Part shown: positions 1 through 8,535 of the stretch, piece after piece
Position numbering within the stretch: the stretch's first letter is position 1
Layout: the number at the start of each line of letters is the position of its first letter
Origin: Melioribacter roseus
Lineage (GTDB): Bacteria; Bacteroidota; Ignavibacteria; Ignavibacteriales; Melioribacteraceae
Direction of reading: 5' to 3'
DNA: 64,000 bases
Assembly (NCBI GenBank): GCA_020726285.1
Contig: DYSW01000002.1
Coordinates: forward strand, 59,059 to 123,058
Notes under the pieces: model-generated
Told to the model about the DNA's origin: nothing
Seen by the model: the letters and a program-made list of their open reading frames with translations, nothing else
The model's database searches: none
Position numbers and translations under genes: made by a program

Positions 1-1
1 T

Positions 2-109
2 TGGAATGGGAAAAATAATGATGGAATCCAAGCTGCAAGTGGAAGTTATTTTTACAGACTTACATCGGACAATAACATAATTACAAAGAAAATGATTTTA
101 ATAAAATAA
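2..109 (+). CDS. C-terminal tail of a T9SS-sorted secreted protein (5'-truncated by window edge)
   Basis: An open frame enters from the left edge and stops at 107-109. The last 35 residues contain W-N-G-K-N, then A-A-S-G-S-Y-F-Y-R-L and end in K-M-I-L-I-K. This is the usual last part of a type IX secretion (Por) sorting domain, where a tryptophan/glycine turn precedes a 'SGxYxYxL' strand and a final hydrophobic-lysine strand. The domain sends proteins across the outer membrane, after which it is normally cleaved. Nothing of the functional part of the protein lies in the window, so its activity is unknown. Confidence 0.75.
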   Translation, partial: WNGKNNDGIQAASGSYFYRLTSDNNIITKKMILIK

Positions 110-132
110 AGGCTTAAAATGGAAAACTATAA

Positions 133-381
133 AATATCATCAGTGGCATATTTGGACTATTTGGGGTACTTCTTTCAAATATAATTGCAATTCAGCTTAA
201 ATTTGATAAAGAAAAAATTAGAAGTGGAATTTATGGCTTCAATGGAATATTGGTAGGAGCCGCAGTTCCTTTCTATTTTCAAATTACACCGCAAATTGTA
301 TTTTTATCAATAATTTTTATAATAATCACTTTTTTTATTTCGTCAGTTCTCGAAAATTATTTGAATTTACAATTTTCTTAA
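133..381 (+). pseudogene. urea transporter (UT family) fragment, truncated at both ends
   Basis: The frame from 133 to the stop at 379-381 reads as hydrophobic sequence followed by R-S-G-I-Y-G-F-N-G-I-L-V-G-A. That matches the hallmark loop of the bacterial urea transporter family (GLYGFNGxLVGxAL), preceded by the usual helix. Real family members have about 300 residues in two repeated halves; here only about 80 residues of the first half remain. The frame is closed upstream by a stop at 130-132 and has no ATG. An ATG at 119 lies in another frame that stops within about 20 codons. The 3' end overlaps the convergent ispD end by 47 nt, so the second half is gone. I read it as a decaying relic; urea transport itself is not supported. 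Confidence 0.6.
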
Positions 382-1036
382 ATATTTCTAAATCAGCAGC
401 AGTAGTTATCTTAAAGTTGAATTCCGAGCCTTCAACTAAATGAATATCAAAACCAGCATTTTTCACTAATGAAGAATCATCAGTTGCGATAAAATTAGTA
501 TTCTCGCAAAAAATAAATGATTCTTTTAAGATTTTATAAGAGAAAATTTGTGGTGTTTGTACGTAAAAAACATTTTCACGAGGAATATATTTTTCTGCTT
601 TAGAATTCCCAATTAGCAACGTGTCTTTTGCTTTTATTGACACAATTGCAGATTGATGAATTTTAGCCTTTTCAATTGCATTTTTAAGAATTAATTTCGG
701 TAACAAAGGTCGAGCGGCATCGTGAATTAGAATTAAATCTGAATCTTCGGTAATAATAGAAAAAAGGGCGTTTGAAACTGACTTTTGTCTTGTCTCACCG
801 CCCTTTACAACTTTTGAAATTTTTGTGAATCCGTAATTATCCTTTATTTGTAGAATTTGGTCAAAAAATTCGGTTTGTGCTGAAATAATAATTTCATCAA
901 TTAAACCACAATTTTGAAAAATATCAATTGTGTAAGCAATTATTTCCTTTCCAAATACTTGTAAATATTGCTTCGGAATTTGTTCGCCAAGTCTTAAACC
1001 ATTTCCACCAGCAGGAATAATTACAATATTTTTCAT
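335..1036 (-). CDS. ispD: 2-C-methyl-D-erythritol 4-phosphate cytidylyltransferase
   Basis: IspD joins CTP and methylerythritol 4-phosphate in the third step of the MEP isoprenoid pathway, in the cytoplasm. The 233-residue length is typical. The N-terminal nucleotide-binding loop P-A-G-G-x-G-x-R lies at residues 8-15, with Arg15 and Lys22 at the positions of the catalytic Arg/Lys of E. coli IspD. H-D-A-A-R-P, Q-T-P-Q and a C-terminal N-F-K-I-T-T-A-A-D-L segment complete the family pattern. The start codon overlaps the queA stop by one base, so the two are probably co-transcribed. No ispF follows, unlike in many genomes where the two are adjacent or fused. Confidence 0.93.
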   Translation of the reverse strand: MKNIVIIPAGGNGLRLGEQIPKQYLQVFGKEIIAYTIDIFQNCGLIDEIIISAQTEFFDQILQIKDNYGFTKISKVVKGGETRQKSVSNALFSIITEDSDLILIHDAARPLLPKLILKNAIEKAKIHQSAIVSIKAKDTLLIGNSKAEKYIPRENVFYVQTPQIFSYKILKESFIFCENTNFIATDDSSLVKNAGFDIHLVEGSEFNFKITTAADLEIFKKIVNSNNFRELTK

Positions 1037-2073
1037 TATAAAACAAGCATAGCATCGCCATAACTAAAAAAGCGATATTTTTCTCTAACGGCTTTTTTAT
1101 AAGCATCCATTACAAAATCATAACCTCCGAAAGCTGCAACTAACATAATTAGTGTCGATTCTGGCTGATGGAAATTTGTTATTAATTTTTTTGTAATATG
1201 AAAATCGTATGTTGGATAAATGAATTTATCGGTCCAACCTCGATTTGGTTTTAAGTATCCTTCAGCTGTTACACTACTTTCCAAAGCACGACAAGTACTT
1301 GTTCCAACAACAAAAATATTTTTCTTTGCTTTGATTGCTTCGGTAACTATTTCTGCGGTTTCTTCTGGAACTTCAAAATATTCAGAATCCATTCTATGTT
1401 TTGTTAAATCTTCAACTTCAACCGAACGAAAAGTACCAATTCCAATATGAAGTAAAATTGGGACAACTTTTATTCCCTTTTTCTTGATTTTCTTTATCAA
1501 TTCTTTTGTAAAATGTAAACCTGCAGTTGGCGCTGCAACAGAACCATAAGTAGAAGCATAAACTGTTTGGTAATTGTCTTTATCTTCATGAATTGGGTCT
1601 CTTTTAATATATGGTGGTAAAGGAGTTGTACCATTTTTTTCAATGGCTTCGAAAATATTTCCAGCATCTTTATTAAAACGAACTGTTCTTCCGCGTGAAG
1701 TTGTGTTATCAATTACTTCGCACCAAAGTTCATTGTTAAAATAAATTCTATTTCCAATTCTAACTTTTCTTGCAGGGTCAACAATTACGTCCCAAATATT
1801 TTCATCTTTATTTAGTTCACGTAAAACAAAAACTTCAATTTGAGCATTTGTTCTTTCTTTAGTTCCGTACAATCTGGCTTGCATTACTTTTGTCTCATTC
1901 AAAACGAGTACGTCACCTTTTGACATAAAATCTACAATATCTTCAAAAGTTTTATTCTCAATTTCTTGAGTCTTTCTATTAAGAACCATCATTTTTGATT
2001 TGTCCCGTTCTTCAGTTGGGAATTTTGCAATCAAGCCTGGTGGAATCTTATATTGATAATCTGATAATTTCAT
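1036..2073 (-). CDS. queA: S-adenosylmethionine:tRNA ribosyltransferase-isomerase
   Basis: QueA transfers and isomerises the ribosyl part of SAM onto 7-aminomethyl-7-deazaguanine in tRNA, giving epoxyqueuosine. Visible family blocks are the N-terminal D-Y-x-Y-x-I-P-P-x-L-I-A, V-L-N-E-T-K-V near residue 60, the central A-A-P-T-A-G-L-H-F and the C-terminal F-H-Q-P-E-S-T-L-I-M-L-V. I place the start at the ATG at 2073 because an AGGAG ribosome site lies just upstream and the protein then begins directly with the conserved block; an in-frame ATG at 2088 would add five residues. It is followed by ispD with a one-base overlap and preceded by the ppdK terminator region. Confidence 0.93.
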   Translation of the reverse strand: MKLSDYQYKIPPGLIAKFPTEERDKSKMMVLNRKTQEIENKTFEDIVDFMSKGDVLVLNETKVMQARLYGTKERTNAQIEVFVLRELNKDENIWDVIVDPARKVRIGNRIYFNNELWCEVIDNTTSRGRTVRFNKDAGNIFEAIEKNGTTPLPPYIKRDPIHEDKDNYQTVYASTYGSVAAPTAGLHFTKELIKKIKKKGIKVVPILLHIGIGTFRSVEVEDLTKHRMDSEYFEVPEETAEIVTEAIKAKKNIFVVGTSTCRALESSVTAEGYLKPNRGWTDKFIYPTYDFHITKKLITNFHQPESTLIMLVAAFGGYDFVMDAYKKAVREKYRFFSYGDAMLVL

Positions 2074-2129
2074 TTGTTCTCCTATCATTTTCTAACACAT
2101 AATTATCTAAATATGTTTTGATTGAAGAA

Positions 2130-2173
2130 AATTAACGGAATCTTCCTATTAAAGAAGATTCCGAACGTTAATT
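2130..2173 (-). terminator. rho-independent terminator after ppdK
   Basis: A ten-base-pair perfect stem (2136-2145 with 2154-2163, eight-base loop) lies between the ppdK stop and queA. Flanking AATTAA/TTAATT can extend it past a small bulge. On the minus strand it is followed by a T-rich run. It should end the long smc-lpx-ppdK unit and separate it from queA-ispD. Confidence 0.65.
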
Positions 2174-2178
2174 AATAT

Positions 2179-4959
2179 TTACTTTTTTTTCTTTAAATCA
2201 CGAATTGCGGCACGAGCAGCAGCTAATTTTGCAATTGGAACTCGGAAAGGCGAGCAACTTACGTAATTCAAACCAGCTCTGTGACAGAATTCAACTGATT
2301 CGGGTTCACCACCGTGTTCACCGCATATTCCAACTTTTAAGTCTGGACGAACAGAACGACCTTTTTGTGTTCCAATTTCAACTAATTGTCCTACACCTTC
2401 TTGGTCTAAACTTTCAAAAGGATCTCGTGGAAGAATATCTTTTTCGATATACATTGGTAAAAATTTACCAGAATCATCTCTTGAAAGTCCAAAAGTTGTT
2501 TGAGTTAAATCATTTGTTCCAAAGCTAAAAAATTCAGCAACTTCTGCAATTTTATTTGCGGTTAAAGCAGCTCTTGGAAGTTCAATCATTGTTCCAACAA
2601 GATATGCAACTTTCTTTCCTTTTTCTGCAAATACTTGTTCTGCCACTTTTCTTACGATAGCTTCTTGTCCTTTTAATTCATTAACGTGGCCAACAAGTGG
2701 AATCATAATTTCTGGTTTTACTTTGATTCCTTTATTCGCAACATTAACTGCGGCTTCAAGAATAGCACGAGCTTGCATTTCTGTGATTTCTGGGAAAGCT
2801 GTTCCAAGTCGGCAACCTCTAAAACCAAGCATTGGGTTAAATTCGTGTAAACTTTCAATTTTTTCTTTGATATTCTTTACTGAAACGCCCATTGTTGTGG
2901 CCATTTCTTCAATGTCTTTCTTTTCTTGTGGTAAGAATTCATGAAGTGGAGGATCCAAAGTTCTAATTGTAACAGGAAAACCATTCATAACTTCAAAAAT
3001 ACCTTCAAAATCAGAACGTTGAAGTTCGAGTAATTTTGCTAATGCTCCTTTTCTTCCTTCTAAAGTATCAGAAAGAATCATTTCCCGCACGGAAACTATT
3101 CTATCTCCGCCAAAAAACATATGTTCAGTTCTTGTTAATCCAATTCCTTCAGCACCGAAAGCAATTGCATTTGCAGATTGATCTGGTTGATCAGCATTAG
3201 TTCGAATTCCAAGTTTTCTAAATTGATCAGCCCAAGTCATTAAATCTTTATATGTTTTGAAAACATCAGATTTTTTTGGATCTAATTCTTTTGTGATTAG
3301 AACTTGAACAACTTCAGAAGGTTTTGTATTGATTTGTCCAGAAATTACTTCGCCGGTTGTTCCATCTATCGATAGAAAATCACCTTCTTTTAAAACGAAA
3401 TCTTTTCCTTCAACAGTCATTATACCTTTTTTGTAATCAATACTTAAAGCACCAGCACCAGCAACGCAAACTTTACCCATTTGACGGGCAACAAGCGCAG
3501 CGTGCGAAGTCATTCCACCTTTTGCAGTTAGAATTCCTTCTGATGCGTTCATACCTTTAATATCTTCGGGTGAAGTTTCATTTCTTACTAGAATAACTTT
3601 TTCGCCTTTTGCTGCCATTTCTGCTGCATCTTGTGCCGAAAAAGCAATTCTTCCTGATGCTGCACCAGGACCTGCATTCAAACCTTTTGTTAAAAGTTTC
3701 CCATTTTGAATTAATTTCAACTTTTCGTCATTATCAAAAATAGGGCGAAGTAGTTGGTTTAATTGTTCAGGGTCAATTCGCATTAATGCTTCTTCTTTCG
3801 AAATTAATTTTTCGCGAACCATATCTACTGCAATTTTTACTGCTGCAAAACCTGTTCGTTTACCGACGCGTGCTTGCAACATCCAAAGTTTGCCTTGTTG
3901 AATTGTAAACTCAACGTCCATCATATCTTTATAATGTTTTTCTAATTTTAAACGAATATCATCAAGTTCTTTGTAAACAATTGCATTTTTCTTCTTCAAA
4001 TCAGATATTGGTTGTGGAGTTCTAATTCCAGCAACAACATCTTCACCTTGAGCATTCATTAAATATTCACCGTAGAAATAATTATCGCCAGTAGCGGCGT
4101 CTCTTGTAAATGCTACACCAGTACCTGAATCTTCACCCATATTTCCAAAAACCATTGATTGAACGTTTACAGCAGTTCCCCAAGAAGCAGGAATGTTATT
4201 CAATTTTCTGTAAATATTAGCTCTTTCATTTTGCCAAGAACCAAAAACTGCACCAACTGCACCCCAAAGTTGAACTTTAGGATCTTCAGGAAAATCATTC
4301 CCAGTTTTAGTTTTTATTGCAATTTTAAATTCTGATACAAGTTCTTTAAGATTTTCAGTTGTGAATTCAGTATCGAATTTTATTCCAAGTTTATGTTTTT
4401 TCTTTTCAATAATTACTTCAAAAGGGTCTTCATCAGTTTTTGATTCGGGTTTCAAACCCAAAACAACATCGCCATACATTTGTACAAATCTTCTGTAAGA
4501 ATCGTAAGCAAAACGAGGATTGTTGGTTTTTGCTATTAATCCTTCAACAGTTACATCATTCAAACCAAGATTCAAGATTGTATCCATCATTCCTGGCATC
4601 GATGCTCTTGCACCACTTCTAATAGATAGAAGTAATGGATTTTTCTTATCACCGAATTTAGCACCCATTACTTTTTCAATTTTTCCCAGAGATTCACTTA
4701 CTTCCGCTTCCAAAGTTTTAGGATATGTTTGTTTGTGTTCATAGAAATATGCACAAACCTCAGTAGTAATTGTAAAACCAGCTGGAACAGGAATACCAAT
4801 ATTCACCATTTCTGCTAAGTTTGCACCTTTTCCACCGAGTAGGCTTTTCATTTCAGATTTACCTTCAGCTTTTTTGCCGCCAAAAAAATACACATATTTT
4901 GGAGCTTTAGCTTTTACTTCAGTTTTTACTGCTTTTTTGGAATCAGCTTTATTAGCCAT
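2179..4959 (-). CDS. ppdK: pyruvate, phosphate dikinase
   Basis: PPDK interconverts pyruvate, ATP and phosphate with phosphoenolpyruvate, AMP and pyrophosphate, linking glycolysis and gluconeogenesis. The 926-residue protein has the three expected parts. The N-terminal ATP-grasp part includes [10 protein letters not shown] and an S-I-R-S-G-A segment. The swivelling phosphohistidine domain has G-G-M-T-S-H-A-A, with catalytic His486. The C-terminal PEP-binding barrel has C-G-E-H-G-G-E-P, with catalytic Cys879. About 20 Lys/Ala-rich residues precede the usual N-terminus. The gene starts 11 nt after lpxK and is the last gene of its unit, before a hairpin terminator. All key residues are present. 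Confidence 0.96.
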   Translation of the reverse strand: MANKADSKKAVKTEVKAKAPKYVYFFGGKKAEGKSEMKSLLGGKGANLAEMVNIGIPVPAGFTITTEVCAYFYEHKQTYPKTLEAEVSESLGKIEKVMGAKFGDKKNPLLLSIRSGARASMPGMMDTILNLGLNDVTVEGLIAKTNNPRFAYDSYRRFVQMYGDVVLGLKPESKTDEDPFEVIIEKKKHKLGIKFDTEFTTENLKELVSEFKIAIKTKTGNDFPEDPKVQLWGAVGAVFGSWQNERANIYRKLNNIPASWGTAVNVQSMVFGNMGEDSGTGVAFTRDAATGDNYFYGEYLMNAQGEDVVAGIRTPQPISDLKKKNAIVYKELDDIRLKLEKHYKDMMDVEFTIQQGKLWMLQARVGKRTGFAAVKIAVDMVREKLISKEEALMRIDPEQLNQLLRPIFDNDEKLKLIQNGKLLTKGLNAGPGAASGRIAFSAQDAAEMAAKGEKVILVRNETSPEDIKGMNASEGILTAKGGMTSHAALVARQMGKVCVAGAGALSIDYKKGIMTVEGKDFVLKEGDFLSIDGTTGEVISGQINTKPSEVVQVLITKELDPKKSDVFKTYKDLMTWADQFRKLGIRTNADQPDQSANAIAFGAEGIGLTRTEHMFFGGDRIVSVREMILSDTLEGRKGALAKLLELQRSDFEGIFEVMNGFPVTIRTLDPPLHEFLPQEKKDIEEMATTMGVSVKNIKEKIESLHEFNPMLGFRGCRLGTAFPEITEMQARAILEAAVNVANKGIKVKPEIMIPLVGHVNELKGQEAIVRKVAEQVFAEKGKKVAYLVGTMIELPRAALTANKIAEVAEFFSFGTNDLTQTTFGLSRDDSGKFLPMYIEKDILPRDPFESLDQEGVGQLVEIGTQKGRSVRPDLKVGICGEHGGEPESVEFCHRAGLNYVSCSPFRVPIAKLAAARAAIRDLKKKK

Positions 4960-4970
4960 TTTTCCTCCGT

Positions 4971-6020
4971 TTATTTATTGATTTTATTTAATAATAATAT
5001 TTTGAATTTTTCTATTTCTTCTAGTTGAAGACTAATTTTCGAGTAAAATATGTCAATGTCATCCAACTCTTTTGAAAAATTTACCAATTTTACAGCATCT
5101 TTTTCAGTTGTAATTACAGAATATGAATTTGTTTCGTAGAATTGCTTTCGGATGTATTGAACTTCTTTATTTGTATAGAATTTATGGTCTTTGAAAATGA
5201 GTTGGTTTGTTACATCCACATTTACATTGTTTAACGATGTAAAAAACGATTCTGGTTTTGCAATTCCTGCTACAAGTAAACTTTTTTGTCCAACAAAATC
5301 TTTAGCAGTGTAATCCTTTTTAGTTTTAATGTCAATAAATCCTTCTAAAAAGTAATTTGCATAAAACACTGGTTTTGATTCAAGAAATTTTTCCAAATTT
5401 TGAGGAATATTTTTCTTTGGATTGAATTTTCTATTGATTATTACAACATCCGCTCTGTGAATTGAATCAAACGATTCCCGCATCATTCCAGATGGTAAAT
5501 GCATTTTATCTAGGGAATTATCAGCAAGAATAAATTCTTGGTCGAGTAAAAGAATATTTACATCTCGCAAAATCCAGCGATGTTGAAAAGCATCATCTAA
5601 AATTAGTACTTTATTCTGAAATTTATCGTAGAGCAATTTTGCACCTAAAACTCTATTTTCAGAAACCGCAGTTGGAACTGAAACTGAATTGGAAGTAAGA
5701 ATAATTTCATCACCACATTCTTTTGCTGAGCAGACAAAATTATTCCCATCATAAACTAACCGAAATCCGTTGGATTTTCTTCCGTAACCTCTGCTTAGAA
5801 TTGCGTTTGAAATTCCCATTTGTGAAATCAATTTTGAAATGAAAATTACAGTTGGGGTTTTTCCTGTTCCACCTAATGTTAAATTTCCAACTGAAATTAC
5901 CTTCGACTGAACTTTTTTGGATTTGAAAATTCCTAAATCGAAAAGTGAATTTCTTGCGGAAATTACAATTGAGTACAATAACGAAAAGGGAAGTAATATA
6001 ATTTTAATAATTGTTAGCAA
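4971..6020 (-). CDS. lpxK: tetraacyldisaccharide 4'-kinase (lipid A biosynthesis)
   Basis: LpxK phosphorylates the 4' position of the lipid A disaccharide at the inner membrane. The 349-residue protein begins with a hydrophobic helix that fits its membrane attachment, followed by the P-loop G-G-T-G-K-T at residues 50-55. Further family marks are [18 protein letters not shown] and H-L-P-S-G. The start overlaps the DUF374 acyltransferase stop by 7 nt, and lpxB lies just beyond, so three lipid A/envelope genes are translationally coupled. Confidence 0.94.
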   Translation of the reverse strand: MLTIIKIILLPFSLLYSIVISARNSLFDLGIFKSKKVQSKVISVGNLTLGGTGKTPTVIFISKLISQMGISNAILSRGYGRKSNGFRLVYDGNNFVCSAKECGDEIILTSNSVSVPTAVSENRVLGAKLLYDKFQNKVLILDDAFQHRWILRDVNILLLDQEFILADNSLDKMHLPSGMMRESFDSIHRADVVIINRKFNPKKNIPQNLEKFLESKPVFYANYFLEGFIDIKTKKDYTAKDFVGQKSLLVAGIAKPESFFTSLNNVNVDVTNQLIFKDHKFYTNKEVQYIRKQFYETNSYSVITTEKDAVKLVNFSKELDDIDIFYSKISLQLEEIEKFKILLLNKINK

Positions 6021-6667
6021 TTTTCTTCAATCTTTCTTTGTTCAGATAAAAATCTTTCATTTAATTGTTTTATAAGCAAATCGGTTTCATCATAATTTAG
6101 ATTTGCATCAACACTGATTGGTTCACTTATTTCTAATTTAATTTTTGAAAAAGGTTTTGGAATTTGAAATTTATCCCAACTTTTTAGAAACCAGCTTTCT
6201 TCAGCACAAACTAAAATTAAAAAAATCGGTTTATTCGTTTTTTTCGCTAAAACTATTGTTCCTGGCTTCATTTTATAAATTGGTCCAGTTGGTCCGTCTG
6301 GTGTAATTGCAACAGAAAAACCATTATTTATGCTATCTTCAAGTAATTTTAACGCTTCTTTCCCACCAATGTGCGATGAACCACGAATCATTTTATAATT
6401 CCAACTCTCAAGAATTCGTGACAAAATTTCTCCGTCTTTACTTAAACTAACGAGTGCTGAAATATTAAATTTACGAAGGAAATACCAAGGAATTAACATT
6501 TTGCCGTGCCAAAAAGCAGCAATAAATTGATTTCCGTTTTTTGCATAATCTTCAAGAACATTAGCATTTTTTACTTGAATTTTGTACGTAAGCAAAACCA
6601 AATTAATTACAATTGGTAGTAATCTATTTCCCAGAAAGTGAAATATTTTCTTTTTAATTGATTTCAC
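6014..6667 (-). CDS. DUF374 lysophospholipid-acyltransferase-like protein
   Basis: This 217-residue protein belongs to the DUF374 branch of the LPLAT acyltransferases. Visible marks are an N-terminal hydrophobic segment, F-W-H-G-K near residue 53, S-L-S-x-D-G-E, R-G-S-S-H-I-G-G and T-P-D-G-P-T-G-P. Relatives in other Gram-negatives sit in lipid A or Kdo gene clusters and are thought to acylate an envelope lipid; the substrate here is not known. It overlaps lpxB by 4 nt and lpxK by 7 nt, which supports a role in lipid A assembly, possibly in place of a classical LpxL/M acyltransferase. That last point is inference. Confidence 0.85.
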   Translation of the reverse strand: MKSIKKKIFHFLGNRLLPIVINLVLLTYKIQVKNANVLEDYAKNGNQFIAAFWHGKMLIPWYFLRKFNISALVSLSKDGEILSRILESWNYKMIRGSSHIGGKEALKLLEDSINNGFSVAITPDGPTGPIYKMKPGTIVLAKKTNKPIFLILVCAEESWFLKSWDKFQIPKPFSKIKLEISEPISVDANLNYDETDLLIKQLNERFLSEQRKIEENC

Positions 6668-7806
6668 ACTAAACCTTCCAAAATACTTTCGGCTAAATTT
6701 GTAGAATTTGGGACGTCAAGTTTTTCTTCAATTATTTTTAGATTATTTTTCAGATAATTCAATTTTTCGGGATTTTCAAGCAAATCTGAAATGAAATCGA
6801 CTAACTTTTCGCTATTTAAATCATTTTGAATAAATTCAGTAATAATTAATTTTTCGGCAACAATATTTACAAGCGAAATTGTTTCCATTTTTATCAACAA
6901 TTTTGCAATTAAATATGTAATAAAACTTGTTTTATAAACAGAAACGTAAGGAAGCTGAAACAATCCAGCTTCAAGTGTTGAAGTTCCAGATTTGATAATT
7001 CCAAATTTGGAATATTTCTGAAGTTCGTAATTTTTATTAGAAATTAGCTTAATTCCAGAATTCTGTATGAATTTGGAATAATTTTCAATAGAAAGATTTG
7101 AAGACGCAGCAACAACAATTTGCAAATTGTATTTTTTCGATAAAATATCAGCAGTTTTTAGAATTTCTTCAAAAATTAGTTCTATTTCGTGCTTTCTACT
7201 TCCAGGCATAAGGAGAAGAATTTCTTTATTTATATCAAGATTGTATTGTTCAAAAAAATCTTCTTTTGGTTGGAATTCATAATTTTTAATTCTTTTAATT
7301 AATGGATGTCCGACAAATTCGGCAAGAATTCCAAATTTTTGGAAGAATTTTACTTCAAATGGAAACAGCACAAACAATCTATCAATTATTGTTCTCATTT
7401 TCTTCGCTCTACCTTGTCCCCAAGCCCAAAGTTGAGGCGAAATGTAATAGAAAACTTTAATTTTGTGCTTCTTTAAAGCTTTTGCAAAATTCAGATTAAA
7501 TCCTGGGTAATCAATTAGAATTACATTTTTAATTTGATTTGTTTTCACAAAATTGAGCAAAATTTTCTTCGATTTTATGATAAACGGCAAATGTTTGATA
7601 ACTTCTGTAATTCCTAAAAAGGAAAAATCTTTTATGTTGAAAATAGCATTTAAACCAGCTTCAATCATTTTATTTCCACCAACTCCATAAAATTCCAAAT
7701 TTGGATTTTTGGCTAACATCTCAGAAATTAAAGAAGAACCGTGTAAATCACCCGAATCTTCACCAGCAATAATTAGAATTTTGTTATTTGTAGAAATTTT
7801 ATTCAT
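6664..7806 (-). CDS. lpxB: lipid-A-disaccharide synthase
   Basis: LpxB condenses UDP-diacylglucosamine with lipid X to form the tetraacyl disaccharide of lipid A, at the cytoplasmic face of the inner membrane. The 380-residue length is standard. Family marks in order are A-G-E-D-S-G-D near the N-terminus, Y-G-V-G-G, D-Y-P-G-F-N, I-S-P-Q-L-W-A-W, F-V-G-H-P-L, L-L-M-P-G-S-R and the UDP-sugar-binding segment G-T-S-T-L-E-A. The start codon directly follows the HAD phosphatase stop, and the end overlaps the DUF374 gene by 4 nt. With lpxK and lpxH in the window, several late lipid A steps are covered. Confidence 0.95.
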   Translation of the reverse strand: MNKISTNNKILIIAGEDSGDLHGSSLISEMLAKNPNLEFYGVGGNKMIEAGLNAIFNIKDFSFLGITEVIKHLPFIIKSKKILLNFVKTNQIKNVILIDYPGFNLNFAKALKKHKIKVFYYISPQLWAWGQGRAKKMRTIIDRLFVLFPFEVKFFQKFGILAEFVGHPLIKRIKNYEFQPKEDFFEQYNLDINKEILLLMPGSRKHEIELIFEEILKTADILSKKYNLQIVVAASSNLSIENYSKFIQNSGIKLISNKNYELQKYSKFGIIKSGTSTLEAGLFQLPYVSVYKTSFITYLIAKLLIKMETISLVNIVAEKLIITEFIQNDLNSEKLVDFISDLLENPEKLNYLKNNLKIIEEKLDVPNSTNLAESILEGLV

Positions 7807-8535
7807 TTAACCTTGTTCGTAGACTTCTTTTCGTTTTAGAAATGCTTGATGACGCTTTTTAAGATTTTTTTTGTTTACTAATTCTTCCAATTTTCGCTGA
7901 ACATCATTAAAATTTTTATATGGGAAATAGCTAATTCTATATGTCTCACAATAGCGTAGGAGAGTTTTTTTTGCAAAAACATAATCGCAGAATTCAACTG
8001 GACAAACATCTGAAAATCCATCGCCCACATAAATTGTGTAATCTTCATCTCCGCTATTGTTAATTATGTGATTTCGTTTACAATTGGCACATTTTTGGCA
8101 ATTTTCATCTCGAAAAGGGAATTGTGGTTTGCAAGAATTTTCTTCGAATTTTGCAATATTTGAGAAAGTTGGTAGATATTGCAATTGATATTTCTTCAAA
8201 ATTCGATTGATATAATAATCAAATCCATCGCTCAAAACGAAAATGTCAATTTCATTTTGCTTACAAAACGAAAGAAAACTCTGTAAATAGAAATCAATTT
8301 CTACTGAATCTATAAATTCGTTAATTAATTCTATGTTAATATTATCCAACATTATGCAAAGCATTTCCCAAGTTTGAATTGATGTTATTTCACCGTTTAG
8401 CCATCTTTTTACGATTGCGTATGCTTTTTCTCTATCAGTAAAACGAACAAATAGTTCTTCACCGACATCGATATTTGTTATAGTTCCGTCAAAATCAAGG
8501 AATACTTTATATCTTCTAGTTACTTTTTCGGTCAT
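7807..8535 (-). CDS. HAD-superfamily phosphatase (MtnX/phosphoserine-phosphatase-like) with cysteine cluster
   Basis: The HAD fold is shown by D14-F-D16-G-T near the N-terminus, L-S-D-G around residue 102 and G-D-G-F-S-D at residues 171-176, which give the nucleophile, acid and Mg-binding aspartates. The layout matches the MtnX-like branch (2-hydroxy-3-keto-5-methylthiopentenyl-1-phosphate phosphatases and relatives). Four cysteines, Cys135, Cys146, Cys149 and Cys152 (the last three as C-x2-C-x2-C), sit in the cap-to-core linker and may bind metal. No other methionine-salvage gene is nearby, so the substrate is open. It overlaps smc by one base and abuts lpxB. Confidence 0.75.
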   Translation of the reverse strand: MTEKVTRRYKVFLDFDGTITNIDVGEELFVRFTDREKAYAIVKRWLNGEITSIQTWEMLCIMLDNINIELINEFIDSVEIDFYLQSFLSFCKQNEIDIFVLSDGFDYYINRILKKYQLQYLPTFSNIAKFEENSCKPQFPFRDENCQKCANCKRNHIINNSGDEDYTIYVGDGFSDVCPVEFCDYVFAKKTLLRYCETYRISYFPYKNFNDVQRKLEELVNKKNLKKRHQAFLKRKEVYEQG

